Shown piece after piece: positions 1 through 8,511 of a DNA stretch of 12,755 nucleotides (position 1 is its first letter; each line of letters opens with the position of its first letter). The notes beneath the pieces were generated by a model, which saw only the letters and a program-made list of their open reading frames with translations, was not told where the DNA came from and ran no database searches. Origin of the DNA: a bacterium (lineage in GTDB: Bacteria; UBP14; UBA6098); assembly GCA_030642425.1 (NCBI GenBank), contig DAOWNU010000012.1:1-12755 (forward strand). Reading direction: 5' to 3'. Position numbers and translations under genes: made by a program.

Positions 1-626
1 ATACCTCGATCCGGACAATGACCGAACTTCCGTTCATAAAGAATATCATGATCGATTTCGGCATTTTCTATATTCTCTGGATCGCTTTTGTGATTACCGG
101 CAGCTCGAACGCAATTAACCTCACAGACGGCCTCGATGGCCTCGCGGTGGGGCTTTCCGCGATTGTGGCGGCCGTTTTCACAATAACAGCCTACGTTGTG
201 GGGAGATTCGATTTTACCGAGTATCTGAAAATTCTATATCTCCCCGGCGCCGGTGAACTTGCGATTTTCACCGCCGCTGTCGGCGGGGCGTGCCTCGGTT
301 TCCTCTGGTTCAACGCCCATCCGGCGGAGGTCTTTATGGGCGATACCGGCGCTCTGGCTCTCGGCGCGGCGTTCGGAACGACTGCAATATTGCTGAAAAA
401 GGAGTTCCTTCTGTTGATTGTCGGCGGTGTTTTTGTGGCGGAAACTCTCAGCGTGATAATTCAGGTAATCCATTTTAAGACCACGGGAAGGCGCGTGTTT
501 CTTATGTCCCCGATACATCATCATTTCGAGCTTCTCGGATGGCCGGAAACCCGCGTCGTAACGAGGTTCTGGATAATTGGGATTCTGTGCGCACTGCTCG
601 GATTTGCAACCTTCAAGATGAGATAA
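1..626 (+). CDS. mraY: Phospho-MurNAc-pentapeptide transferase MraY, 3' part
   Basis: Integral membrane enzyme that transfers phospho-MurNAc-pentapeptide from UDP to undecaprenyl phosphate, making lipid I. The reading frame is open to the left edge (codons from base 3), so the gene starts outside the window. About 207 C-terminal residues are present out of the usual ~320-360. Visible family motifs are NLTDGLDGLA (about bases 112-147), FMGDTGALALG (about 331-365) carrying a conserved active-site Asp, and PIHHHFELLGWPE near 500-545, the MraY histidine motif. Several hydrophobic membrane segments lie between them. The methionine at base 18 is internal, not a start. The stop codon TAA (624-626) shares its last A with the murD start. 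Seen directly: motifs and open frame. Function comes from family knowledge and is very secure. Confidence 0.97.
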   Translation, partial: TSIRTMTELPFIKNIMIDFGIFYILWIAFVITGSSNAINLTDGLDGLAVGLSAIVAAVFTITAYVVGRFDFTEYLKILYLPGAGELAIFTAAVGGACLGFLWFNAHPAEVFMGDTGALALGAAFGTTAILLKKEFLLLIVGGVFVAETLSVIIQVIHFKTTGRRVFLMSPIHHHFELLGWPETRVVTRFWIIGILCALLGFATFKMR

Positions 627-2008
627 TGAATTATAAAGAAAAAAAAATAGCGATTTTAGGGCTGGCGCGGAGCGGAATGGCGGTCGCGAAGTTGCTCATT
701 TCAAAGGGCGCGGAGGTTTATATCAGCGATGCGGCGGATAATGAAATCTTGAGAAAAAGGGCCGGGGAATTTCGAAAATTGGGCGCGATTGTCGAACTCG
801 GCGGTCATAGCGATTGCCGGCTTAACGATGTGGACGAGGTCGTTCTCTCACCGGGCGTGCCGACCGATATTCCGATTCTGCTCTGGTTCAAATCGAACCG
901 GCCGGAACTGCCTATCGTGTCGGAAATCGAGATAGGATACCGATTCGCAAAGGGGAAGATAATCGGAATAACCGGCAGCAACGGAAAATCCACATGCGTA
1001 ACCATGTTGGGCGGGCTATTCCGCGCCGCGGGTTATGAGAGCCACGTCGCGGGGAATATCGGCAACCCGCTGTGCGATGTCGTCGGTTCTGCGGGGAAAA
1101 ATTCGATAATCTGTGTCGAGTTGTCCTCGTTTCAATTGGAGAGCATCGAAAAATTCCGCCCCTATGTTTCGTGCCTGTTGAATCTCTCGCCAGATCACCT
1201 CGACCGGCATTACGTTATCGAATCCTATTACAATGCCAAAACCCGAATATTTTCGAATCAAACCGACGGGGATTATGCCGTTCTATTTGCCGGAGACGAA
1301 AAAATCTCCGCCATCGGAAGGGGAATTTCCGCAAAAACCCTTTTCTTCGATAATGCCTATCTCGATTCGGCGGGTTCCTATGCCGATAACGGCACGATAT
1401 ATATCCGCAAACCCGACGGGGCGGTTGTTCCCGTTCTTCGCACTTCGGAATTGAGCGTTCCGGGGCCGCATAATATCGCCAATGCCTGCGCGGCCCTTGC
1501 CTGCACGATTCCTTTCGACATTCCGCCCGGGCCGCTCGCCGATGCTCTCAGAAAATTTTCGGGTCTTCCACACCGTCTTCAGTTTGTCGGGGAGATAAAC
1601 GGGGTGCGCTTTATCAACGACAGCAAAGCGACCAATGCGGACTCGCTCGAATGCGCCCTCAAAAGTTTCGATAGCGATGTGGTCCTTATTGTGGGCGGCT
1701 ACGACAAGGGCGCGGACTTCACCCCGCTTCGGGAACTTGTCGCGCGCAGGGCGAAATGCGTCGTTTTAATGGGGGCCACCGCGGACAAAATAGCCGTGGA
1801 TTGGAAAGAAGCGGCGCCGATGGAGAAGGCCGAAAATCTGGAAGAAGCCGTCGCTATTGCGAAGAGGGCGGCGGGCGAAAAGGGGACGGTTCTCCTTGCT
1901 CCGGGATGCGCCAGTTATGACATGTTCGAGAATTTCGAGGATAGAGGGAACCAATTCGCAGAAATTGTGCAAAAACTGACGAAACGGGAAAATGTTATCG
2001 CACATTGA
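626..2008 (+). CDS. murD: UDP-N-acetylmuramoylalanine--D-glutamate ligase MurD
   Basis: Cytoplasmic ATP-dependent ligase that adds D-glutamate to UDP-MurNAc-L-Ala. It has 460 residues, normal for MurD. The N-terminal Rossmann-like domain opens with KKIAILGLARSGMAVAKLL. The Mur-ligase P-loop GSNGKST lies at residues 117-123. YYNAKTRIF carries the lysine (about K205) that is carbamylated in this family. HNIANA is at about 282-287, DSKATN at 332-337, and the C-terminal APGCASYDMF at 425-434 is diagnostic for MurD over MurC/E/F. The frame is open 87 nt further upstream, but that would run back inside mraY. ATG at 626 is preferred because homology to the family begins right there and it overlaps the mraY stop as TAATG, implying translational coupling. 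The Shine-Dalgarno signal is weak. A run of nine A (639-647) follows the start. Confidence 0.97.
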   Translation: MNYKEKKIAILGLARSGMAVAKLLISKGAEVYISDAADNEILRKRAGEFRKLGAIVELGGHSDCRLNDVDEVVLSPGVPTDIPILLWFKSNRPELPIVSEIEIGYRFAKGKIIGITGSNGKSTCVTMLGGLFRAAGYESHVAGNIGNPLCDVVGSAGKNSIICVELSSFQLESIEKFRPYVSCLLNLSPDHLDRHYVIESYYNAKTRIFSNQTDGDYAVLFAGDEKISAIGRGISAKTLFFDNAYLDSAGSYADNGTIYIRKPDGAVVPVLRTSELSVPGPHNIANACAALACTIPFDIPPGPLADALRKFSGLPHRLQFVGEINGVRFINDSKATNADSLECALKSFDSDVVLIVGGYDKGADFTPLRELVARRAKCVVLMGATADKIAVDWKEAAPMEKAENLEEAVAIAKRAAGEKGTVLLAPGCASYDMFENFEDRGNQFAEIVQKLTKRENVIAH

Positions 2009-3236
2009 CAAAAAACTCCTGCTTGTGATAGCAATTCTGATGCTGTTCGGCGTCGTGATGATCTATTCCGCCACGAGTATCATGTGCGCAAAACGGGCCG
2101 ATATTGCGGATTCAACCTTCTACTTAAAGAAGGAACTGATCCGTGTTGGAATAGCGCTGGCGGGCCTTCTGGCGGCGAGTCAAATCGACTATAAGCTGTA
2201 TAAGCGATTCGCGCCGCTGATACTCGGGGGCGCCGCGCTTATGCTCGTCGCACTAACAATCCCGCGATTTGCCGCCGGTTCGATAAAAGGAGCTAACCGC
2301 TGGCTGGATTTCGGCGGGGCGAGCGTGCAGCCGTCGGAGTTCGCCAAGCTTGCAATTATTATCTTTCTGGCGGAGTATCTCTCGAAAAAAGGGCCGATAC
2401 TTGACAATTTCAAAAAGGGATTTCTTCCAGCCGCAGTAGTAGTTATTGCAATTATTGGATTTGTGGCGCTACAGCCCAATTATGGGATGGCTATTGCCAT
2501 GTCGGTAGTGGCTGTCGTTATGTTCTTTGTCGCGGGAGTAAAAATAAGGCACATGGCCTATGTAGCTTTGCCGGCAATACCATTGATGACTCTGGCAATA
2601 ATGCATTCCAAACATGCCCACCAGCGAATTGTGACATTCCTTTACGGCGGAGACCCGCTGGGCGACGCTTTCCAGATAAACCAGTCTCTGATTGCGATTG
2701 GAACGGGCGGGATTCTCGGTAAGGGAATAGGCCACGGCGTCCAGAAACTTTTCTACCTTCCGGAAATCCACACGGATTTCATTTTCGCGGTGATAGGCGA
2801 GGAACTGGGCCTGCTCGGCACGACCGTTGTTCTCGTTCTTTTCCTGCTTTTCGCCTGGAGAGGAATAAAAATCGCCATGCGCGCCCCCGATAATTTCGGC
2901 CAGTATCTGGCTATCGGGATAACGAGCATGGTTTTTATATATGCGATGCTTAATCTCGGGGTCGTCCTTCGCATGATTCCCACGACCGGCATTCCCCTGC
3001 CGTTTATCAGCTATGGCGGCTCGGCGCTCGTGATTACGATGATCTCTTGCGGCATCCTTTTGAATATTTCTTCGCACGTCCAAACCCCTATCGAGGAGCG
3101 GATTGCGATTTTGGAAGATGAACCCCCTATGGAGGGATTCGATGCGGATTTTTATGGCTGGAGGCGGAACCGGCGGACATCTGATACCCGCGCTGAACAT
3201 CGCACAGGAATTGTTAGCCCGTCATCCGGGCGCTGA
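1992..3236 (+). CDS. ftsW: Septal peptidoglycan glycosyltransferase FtsW (SEDS family)
   Basis: Polytopic membrane protein of the SEDS family that polymerises lipid II into glycan strands at the division site together with a class B PBP. It has 414 residues and about ten hydrophobic segments. Family marks are GANRWL (100-105), QPSEFAK (113-119), the extracellular-loop motif LPEIHTDFIFAVIGEE with D262, the conserved loop-4 Asp, and MIPTTGIPLPFISYGGS (328-343). The usual QPDxGT is QPNYG here (161-165). The position between murD and murG favours FtsW over RodA. The start overlaps murD by 17 nt. The last ~31 residues (from about FDADF) are encoded in the sequence that also encodes the MurG N-terminus in another frame. 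This tail is Arg-rich and resembles no FtsW domain I know, so it may be an overprinted extension. Confidence 0.96.
   Translation: MLSHIDKKLLLVIAILMLFGVVMIYSATSIMCAKRADIADSTFYLKKELIRVGIALAGLLAASQIDYKLYKRFAPLILGGAALMLVALTIPRFAAGSIKGANRWLDFGGASVQPSEFAKLAIIIFLAEYLSKKGPILDNFKKGFLPAAVVVIAIIGFVALQPNYGMAIAMSVVAVVMFFVAGVKIRHMAYVALPAIPLMTLAIMHSKHAHQRIVTFLYGGDPLGDAFQINQSLIAIGTGGILGKGIGHGVQKLFYLPEIHTDFIFAVIGEELGLLGTTVVLVLFLLFAWRGIKIAMRAPDNFGQYLAIGITSMVFIYAMLNLGVVLRMIPTTGIPLPFISYGGSALVITMISCGILLNISSHVQTPIEERIAILEDEPPMEGFDADFYGWRRNRRTSDTRAEHRTGIVSPSSGR
3131..3136 (+). promoter_or_regulatory. Shine-Dalgarno for murG, inside ftsW
   Basis: GGAGGG, five bases before the ATG at 3142. It decides the murG start: the open frame begins earlier (3103), but MRIFMAGGGTGGH from 3142 is the family N-terminus and this is the only good ribosome-binding site nearby. 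It lies within the ftsW coding frame. Confidence 0.8.
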
Positions 3237-4239
3237 TATCAGATTCGTCGGAACCGCGAGGGGCCTTGAAAATAAAATAGTTCCCGAAGAGGGTTTTTGG
3301 CTCGAATTAATTCCGGTCGTGCCCTTCTCGAGAAAGCCATCGTGGAGTTGGGTGAAATTCCCGTTCGTTCTTTTACAATCGATAATTAAAACAATCGGCC
3401 TTATTCGGCGTTCGGGCGCCGAAGTCGTTGTCGCCACCGGCGGCTATGTCTCGGGTCCCGCGCTCGTTGCGGGATGGCTGTTGCGAAAGCCTATCGTGCT
3501 ATGCGAGCAGAACAGCTATCCGGGATTTACTACCCGCGCCGGGAGTCTTCTCGCGAGTAAAGTGTGTCTCGGTCTTCCGGGCGCGAGAAAGCATCTCTGG
3601 CGGAAATCCAGAGTAATTCAGACGGGCAATCCGGTTAGGCTACCGTCTCAAGACGAGCACATGCCGGAGATAAAAACAAGGCTGGGCTTGAGCGAAGACA
3701 GGCTAACCGTGCTGGTTACCGGCGGCTCTCAGGGCGCGGCGAGTATCAACCGCGCCGTTTTGGAGATGATCCTCTCCGGAAAACTGCCCGATAACTGCCA
3801 GATGCTCTGGCAGACCGGATCGGACAAGTTCGCGGATATTGAAAGACGGCTGTCGCCCGTGCCGAAGAATGTGAGGATAGTTCCCTTTATCCGGCCCATG
3901 TGGGAGGCGTTCGTTTCTTCGGATATAGTCGTGGCGCGATGCGGGGCGCTGACACTCAGCGAGATAGCGGTTTTCGGCCTTCCGGCGGTGCTCGTGCCAT
4001 ATCCACACGCCGCCGCCGATCATCAGAGGTTGAACGCGCTCACTTTCGCCGGGGCTGGCGCGGCAAAGGTCATTTCCGACGGGGAGTTATCCGGCGAAAT
4101 GCTCTTCAATGTTCTTAATGAAATGATCCGAAATGATGGAATGAGGAAAAGGATGTCGAAGGCGTCGAAATCCCTCGGAAGACCGGGGGCGTTGACAGAA
4201 ATAGTAAACATTATTGAAGAAGTTATGAGTAAAAAATGA
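3142..4239 (+). CDS. murG: UDP-GlcNAc:lipid I N-acetylglucosaminyltransferase MurG
   Basis: Peripheral inner-membrane GT-B glycosyltransferase that adds GlcNAc to lipid I to give lipid II. It has 365 residues, typical length. The N-terminal acceptor domain has the glycine-rich loop GGGTGGH (7-13), ATGGYVSGPALVAG and CEQNSYPG. The C-terminal donor domain has GGSQGAASIN (about 194-203), CGALTLSE (about 267-274) and PYPHAAADHQ (286-295), the residues that bind UDP-GlcNAc. The start at 3142 is supported by a strong Shine-Dalgarno sequence. The first 95 nt overlap the end of ftsW in a different frame. The stop TGA overlaps the murC ATG as ATGA. Assignment is very secure. Confidence 0.97.
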   Translation: MRIFMAGGGTGGHLIPALNIAQELLARHPGADIRFVGTARGLENKIVPEEGFWLELIPVVPFSRKPSWSWVKFPFVLLQSIIKTIGLIRRSGAEVVVATGGYVSGPALVAGWLLRKPIVLCEQNSYPGFTTRAGSLLASKVCLGLPGARKHLWRKSRVIQTGNPVRLPSQDEHMPEIKTRLGLSEDRLTVLVTGGSQGAASINRAVLEMILSGKLPDNCQMLWQTGSDKFADIERRLSPVPKNVRIVPFIRPMWEAFVSSDIVVARCGALTLSEIAVFGLPAVLVPYPHAAADHQRLNALTFAGAGAAKVISDGELSGEMLFNVLNEMIRNDGMRKRMSKASKSLGRPGALTEIVNIIEEVMSKK

Positions 4240-5633
4240 CACTTTTTCACAAAATAAAAAAAATCCATTTTGTTGGAATCGGCGGAAGCGGCATGTGCGG
4301 AATCGCCGAGGTCCTTCTGAATCAGGGCTACGCGATATCCGGCTCCGATCTCGCCGGGTCCGAAGTTATCGAAAGACTGCGGAAACTCGGGGCGGCGATT
4401 TCGATAGGCCATGCCGGGGAGAATGTCGGGGAAACGGACGTCGTTGTGATATCCAGCGCCGTCAAACCGGAAAATGTTGAAGTAATCGCGGCGAGAGAGC
4501 GGGGAATCCCAATTATCCGGCGCGCGGAAATGCTCGCGGAGCTTATGAGAATGAAATTCGGGATTGCGGTCGCGGGGACGCACGGCAAATCCACGACAAC
4601 GAGCCTCGTTGGAGAAATGCTCACTGCCGGAAATCTCGATCCGACGATCATTGTCGGCGGTATCGTGACAAATCTTGGCACGGGCGCCGTCGTGGGAGAT
4701 TCAAAGATTTTGGTTGTCGAGGCGGACGAGTTCGACCGCAGCTTTCTCAAACTCATGCCGACAATCGCGGTTGTAACGACGCTCGAAGCCGAACACATGG
4801 AATGCTATACGGACATGGAGGACCTCCGGGGCGCGTTCGTCGAATTTATGAACAAGGTGCCCTTCTATGGCGTGGTCGTTCTTTGCCTCGATGAAACTTC
4901 CCTGCAAAGCCTTCTGCCGGAGATCGAGCGCAGGATTATCACCTACGGGCTTTCGACACAGAGCGATCTTCGGGCCACAAAAGTCCATTTCGAAAAGAAC
5001 AGAAGCCGGTTCGAGGTCTCTTCGAGAGGGCATTCCTACGGCGAGGTCGAGGTGAACCTTCTCGGACTACACAACGTGAAAAACACACTCGCCGCGATTG
5101 CGGTCGGGCTGGAACTCGGTATGGATTTCGAGCATATAAAGCGCGGATTGGCGAATTTCCAGGGAGTTCACAGGCGGTTCGAAATAATTGGGAAATGCCG
5201 GGACGTCTTGATAATAGACGATTTCGGTCATCATCCCACCGAGATACGCGTAACGCTTCAGGGCGCAAAACTCGGTTATAACAGGCGGGTAATCGCGGTT
5301 TTTCAGCCGCATCTCTATTCGCGCACGCGGGATTTCGCCGGCGATTTCGGGCAGGCCTTCCTGCACTCCGATGTCCTGATAGTAACGGAGATATATCCAT
5401 CGAGAGAGGAGCCGATTCCGGGCGTAACCGCCGAGCTGGTCGCCAGAGCCGCCAGGGACTACGGTCACAGGAATGTTCACTATGTTCCGAAAAAGGAAGA
5501 CGTTCCGGCAAAATTGGCCAAATTGACAAGGCCCGGCGATCTTGTCATAACAATTGGCGCGGGCGATGTTTTTAAAGTTGGGGTGGAATTTTTAAAACTT
5601 CTCGTGGAAAATGAGGGTGAAAAAAAATCTTGA
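4236..5633 (+). CDS. murC: UDP-N-acetylmuramate--L-alanine ligase MurC
   Basis: Cytoplasmic ATP-dependent ligase that adds L-alanine to UDP-MurNAc, the first step of stem-peptide assembly. It has 465 residues, full length. The N-terminal nucleotide-binding motif is HFVGIGGSGMCGIAEVL (11-27), the P-loop is GTHGKSTTT (114-122), then EADEFDRSFL (162-171), DDFGHHPTEIR (328-338), FQPHLYSRTRDF (356-367) and GAGDVFKVG (441-449). The segment usually written VTNIEADH reads VTTLEAEH (180-187), with Asn to Thr and Asp to Glu. I believe this variant occurs in some non-proteobacterial MurC proteins, so it need not mean loss of activity. It overlaps murG by 4 nt (ATGA), and murB starts on its stop (TTGA), so all three are probably translationally coupled. 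Confidence 0.97.
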   Translation: MTLFHKIKKIHFVGIGGSGMCGIAEVLLNQGYAISGSDLAGSEVIERLRKLGAAISIGHAGENVGETDVVVISSAVKPENVEVIAARERGIPIIRRAEMLAELMRMKFGIAVAGTHGKSTTTSLVGEMLTAGNLDPTIIVGGIVTNLGTGAVVGDSKILVVEADEFDRSFLKLMPTIAVVTTLEAEHMECYTDMEDLRGAFVEFMNKVPFYGVVVLCLDETSLQSLLPEIERRIITYGLSTQSDLRATKVHFEKNRSRFEVSSRGHSYGEVEVNLLGLHNVKNTLAAIAVGLELGMDFEHIKRGLANFQGVHRRFEIIGKCRDVLIIDDFGHHPTEIRVTLQGAKLGYNRRVIAVFQPHLYSRTRDFAGDFGQAFLHSDVLIVTEIYPSREEPIPGVTAELVARAARDYGHRNVHYVPKKEDVPAKLAKLTRPGDLVITIGAGDVFKVGVEFLKLLVENEGEKKS

Positions 5634-6538
5634 GCGGGCATAACACTATAATAAAGGCGTTCGAAGAGTCCGGTATTCCGTTCCGTGTCGGGGTTCCGAT
5701 GTCCGACCTAACCAGCTTTGGAGTCGGCGGACCGGCGGATCTGCTGGTGCTGCCGAAAAATATCGAACAGATCGCGAAAAGCCTGCGAATGCTCGCCGAG
5801 GAAGAAATTCCGGTTTTCGCGATGGGTCGCGGAACAAATCTGTTGCCTTCGGACAGCGGTTTTCGCGGCGCACTGCTGAAGCCGACTTCGCGCGAATGTG
5901 AACCCCGCAAAGAGGGCAATTTCATGGTCGGCCCGGACCTTCCACTCGAAGATTTTATCACGCGCGCGATAACCGACGGTCTCGCGGGCGGCGAAGCGTT
6001 GATGGGGATCCCCGGCAATGTGGGTGGGGCGATAGCTATGAATGCCGGAGCATTCGACGTCCGGACGGGCGATCTCGTCGCGAATATTTTGGCATTCGAT
6101 CTCGAGGGCAAAGAGCTTGAACTCGATATTGAAAAGGCCTTTGAATACAGGGATTTTGCGGGACGGGGAAAAAGCGTGATAGCCGAAGCGGAATTCCGCT
6201 TTGTCAGCATGAACGAGCCGGAAAAACTTCTTGAAAAGGCCGAAGAGTATAAACGTCGTCGCGGGGAAACGCAGCCTGTCGGGCAGAGATCGGCGGGATG
6301 TATTTTTGTCAATCCCGAAGGGGAGCACGCGGGACAGCTTATAGAAGAAGCCGGTCTGAAAGGAACGAGAATCGGCGGCGCACATATAAGTCGAAAACAC
6401 GCAAATTTCATTATAAACAAAGGGAACGCAACGAGTTCGGATATTATCGAGCTTATAGAACTTATCCGCAAAACAGTAAATTATAAATTTGGAATCGAAC
6501 TTAAACCCGAGGTGATAACGCCCGGCTATACGATATGA
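5630..6538 (+). CDS. murB: UDP-N-acetylenolpyruvoylglucosamine reductase MurB
   Basis: FAD- and NADPH-dependent enzyme that reduces UDP-GlcNAc-enolpyruvate to UDP-MurNAc, the substrate of MurC next door. It has 302 residues, the length of the shorter type II MurB. FAD-binding motifs are GRGTNLLPSDSGFRG (66-80) and GIPGNVGGAIAMNAGAF (126-142). The expected catalytic residues are R174 in EYRDF, C224 in SAGCIFVNP (Cys in place of the more common Ser, a known alternative) and E294 in LKPEV. The usual FKNP is FVNP here. The start is TTG at 5630, overlapping the murC stop as TTGA, with GAGGGTG (5613-5619) as a rather distant Shine-Dalgarno. The next ATG (residue 24) is too close to the FAD domain, so TTG is preferred. 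Confidence 0.95.
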   Translation: MSGHNTIIKAFEESGIPFRVGVPMSDLTSFGVGGPADLLVLPKNIEQIAKSLRMLAEEEIPVFAMGRGTNLLPSDSGFRGALLKPTSRECEPRKEGNFMVGPDLPLEDFITRAITDGLAGGEALMGIPGNVGGAIAMNAGAFDVRTGDLVANILAFDLEGKELELDIEKAFEYRDFAGRGKSVIAEAEFRFVSMNEPEKLLEKAEEYKRRRGETQPVGQRSAGCIFVNPEGEHAGQLIEEAGLKGTRIGGAHISRKHANFIINKGNATSSDIIELIELIRKTVNYKFGIELKPEVITPGYTI

Positions 6539-7305
6539 TTTTTAGAAAAAGAAATCGCCTGATCTTGCTGTTGACGGCTCTTTTATTGACCGGAGGGGCA
6601 ATTTATGTTTTCATTTCGCCCTCATTCAGGATCGAAAAAATCAATATCGCGGGCAACAACCGCCTGACCGACGAGGAGATTCTCGATATTGTGCCATTCG
6701 CTCGCGGGGATCATATCCTTTTCTTAAGAGCGAAACTCGCGCGTAAAATGCTCTCGGCGGACGAAAAGGTCGCATGGGTCGAGATACACCGACGCCTGCC
6801 CGACAACGTGGATATTATTATCGAGGAGCTGCACCCCGTTCTTCTCCTGTCGTCCGGCAGGATATGGGGCCTCGATGAGACCGGCCGGGCCTTGCCAATC
6901 GATAATCCGTATGAAATCCCGAACCTGCCCTTCCTCAGCGGAATCGGCGGCGACGCGCCGCCCGTTCCTTACGAAAAAATCGAGTCCGAATTCGTAACAA
7001 GGGGCTTGATATTCCTCGGACAGGTGCAGGAAGCCGCCCCGCAATTTATCGATAAGATAAGCGAGATTATTGTTCAGGAGAATAACATAAGAGTTGTTTT
7101 AACCGGCGACGGTTTGGTTGCGGATATCGGCGGCGACGATTGCAGCAAGAGGATACTCCGCCTGAAAGCGATAATTGACGATCTTGGAAATAGAAGGGCG
7201 GAAGTTCGCTCGATAGATTTAAGATATTCAGATCAAGCGATAGTTCATTTTGCGAAAAATAACAATAGAGACCTGCGAGGTGAAAAATGCAGGAAATATA
7301 TGTAG
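6535..7305 (+). CDS. ftsQ: Cell division protein FtsQ (DivIB family)
   Basis: Bitopic divisome protein that links the cytoplasmic ring to the septal synthases and binds FtsB/FtsL in the periplasm in characterised species. It has 256 residues. A short basic cytoplasmic tail (MIFRKRNR) precedes one membrane helix at about 9-28. A POTRA domain follows (about 31-100, beginning FRIEKINIAGNNRLTDEEIL and ending DNVDIIIEELHP). The FtsQ/DivIB core runs to about residue 240, with ISEIIVQENNIRVVLTGDG and VRSIDLRYSDQAIVHF. Sequence conservation is low in this family, so the call rests on architecture and the place between murB and ftsA. ATG at 6535 overlaps the murB stop (ATGA). The 3' end overlaps ftsA by 19 nt. 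Confidence 0.92.
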   Translation: MIFRKRNRLILLLTALLLTGGAIYVFISPSFRIEKINIAGNNRLTDEEILDIVPFARGDHILFLRAKLARKMLSADEKVAWVEIHRRLPDNVDIIIEELHPVLLLSSGRIWGLDETGRALPIDNPYEIPNLPFLSGIGGDAPPVPYEKIESEFVTRGLIFLGQVQEAAPQFIDKISEIIVQENNIRVVLTGDGLVADIGGDDCSKRILRLKAIIDDLGNRRAEVRSIDLRYSDQAIVHFAKNNNRDLRGEKCRKYM

Positions 7306-8501
7306 GAATCGATATAGGGACTAAAAGCGTTAAGGTCGTTATCGGCGAGGAGAATCTCGGAGGGGAGATGACCGCTACGGGTATTGGCCAGGCCCGCTCG
7401 GAGGGGGTTTCGCGCGGGAACATCGTGAACATAGAAAAGGTGGAGAAGGCCTTGATGAACGCCCTTGCTGACGCCGAGAAAATGGCGGACATCGAGGCGA
7501 GGGAGGCGTTTCTCGCGGTGGGAGGCGAAAGGCTTCGGACGATTGCGAGCCGGGGCGTGACTGCCGTCCCGAAAGATAAGGAATCGATAGACGCGAGGAG
7601 TGTTTCCGAGGTTCTGCGTGCGGCGAAGGCGGTTGTTATCCCGCCGGAAGCGGTGATTGTGGACTCGGTCGTGAGAGAATTCGTTATCGACGGTCAGGGC
7701 GGGATCACCGACCCGGTGGGGATGAGCGGCGTTCGAATGGAGGCCGATGTCGGCCTTCTCGTCGTGCCGAAAACAAGCCTGAGCAATCTCGAGCGCACGG
7801 CGGAACGCGCAGGATTGATTCCGGACGGGCAAACTGTAGCTATCAAGGCCGCGGGAATGGCAATCCTGTCTCCCGACGAAGCGGAGATCGGCGTGGCGGT
7901 GATCGATGTTGGCGCGGGTTCTACCGATGTCGGCGTGTTCCTGCGTGGGACGCTGGTCTGGGCGTTAAGCGTCGGCTATGCGGGCGAGTCGATCACAAAA
8001 GACCTGACGGTGGGCCTTTCACTGCCTTTCGACACGGCGGAGGAGCTGAAAATTCAGTTCGGTTCCGCGCTGGAAGACGCGGTCGATACGGCGGAAATGG
8101 TCAGTATTCCGGGCATAGGCGGCAGGGAGGCTCGATCCGTGCAAAGGCGTTTTCTCGCCCAGATAATGGAGCCGAGAATAGAGGAAATACTGGTTCTATG
8201 TAAGGACGGCCTTTTAAATGCCGGTCTTCTCGGAAAATTGACCGCAGGAATTGTGCTTACCGGCGGAACGTCCCTAACAGAAAATATTGTTCATATTGCG
8301 GAAAGGATTTTCGATTTGCCGGTCCGGACGGGCGCGCCGGACCTTCCGGGACAGGTGCCGGAAATCGCAAAGACGCCGCAATTCTCCACGGCAATCGGGG
8401 CGATACTCGCCGCATCGGACAGAAGACATAGAGCCGATTTGGTTGGAGAGAATAAATCGCTGTGGGGAAAATTACGAAAGTGGTTCGTTAAAAAAATATA
8501 A
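7287..8501 (+). CDS. ftsA: Cell division protein FtsA
   Basis: Actin-like ATPase that tethers FtsZ to the membrane and recruits later divisome proteins. It has 404 residues. The phosphate-1 loop YVGIDIGTKSVKVVIGE (5-21), phosphate-2 AVIDVGAGSTDVGVF (204-218) and adenosine motif GIVLTGGTSLTENI (321-334) are all present. The region between (about 84-165) is the FtsA-specific 1C domain. The C-terminus SLWGKLRKWFVKKI is a clear amphipathic membrane-targeting helix with Trp, Phe and Lys. The Shine-Dalgarno GAGGTG (7277-7282) lies four bases before the ATG, inside the end of ftsQ. Unlike all upstream junctions, the next dcw gene is not adjacent: 689 nt separate ftsA from ftsZ. Confidence 0.97.
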   Translation: MQEIYVGIDIGTKSVKVVIGEENLGGEMTATGIGQARSEGVSRGNIVNIEKVEKALMNALADAEKMADIEAREAFLAVGGERLRTIASRGVTAVPKDKESIDARSVSEVLRAAKAVVIPPEAVIVDSVVREFVIDGQGGITDPVGMSGVRMEADVGLLVVPKTSLSNLERTAERAGLIPDGQTVAIKAAGMAILSPDEAEIGVAVIDVGAGSTDVGVFLRGTLVWALSVGYAGESITKDLTVGLSLPFDTAEELKIQFGSALEDAVDTAEMVSIPGIGGREARSVQRRFLAQIMEPRIEEILVLCKDGLLNAGLLGKLTAGIVLTGGTSLTENIVHIAERIFDLPVRTGAPDLPGQVPEIAKTPQFSTAIGAILAASDRRHRADLVGENKSLWGKLRKWFVKKI

Positions 8502-8511
8502 ATTAGCTTCT

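Noticed and set aside
2469..3200. Long - strand open frame (243 codons) opposite ftsW
   Set aside because: Low-complexity, His/Asn/Arg-rich translation with no domain. It is a shadow of the ftsW codon pattern.
5572..6471. Long - strand open frame (299 codons) opposite murB
   Set aside because: Ser/Pro/Arg-rich translation typical of the antisense of a GC-biased gene, lying fully under a secure murB.
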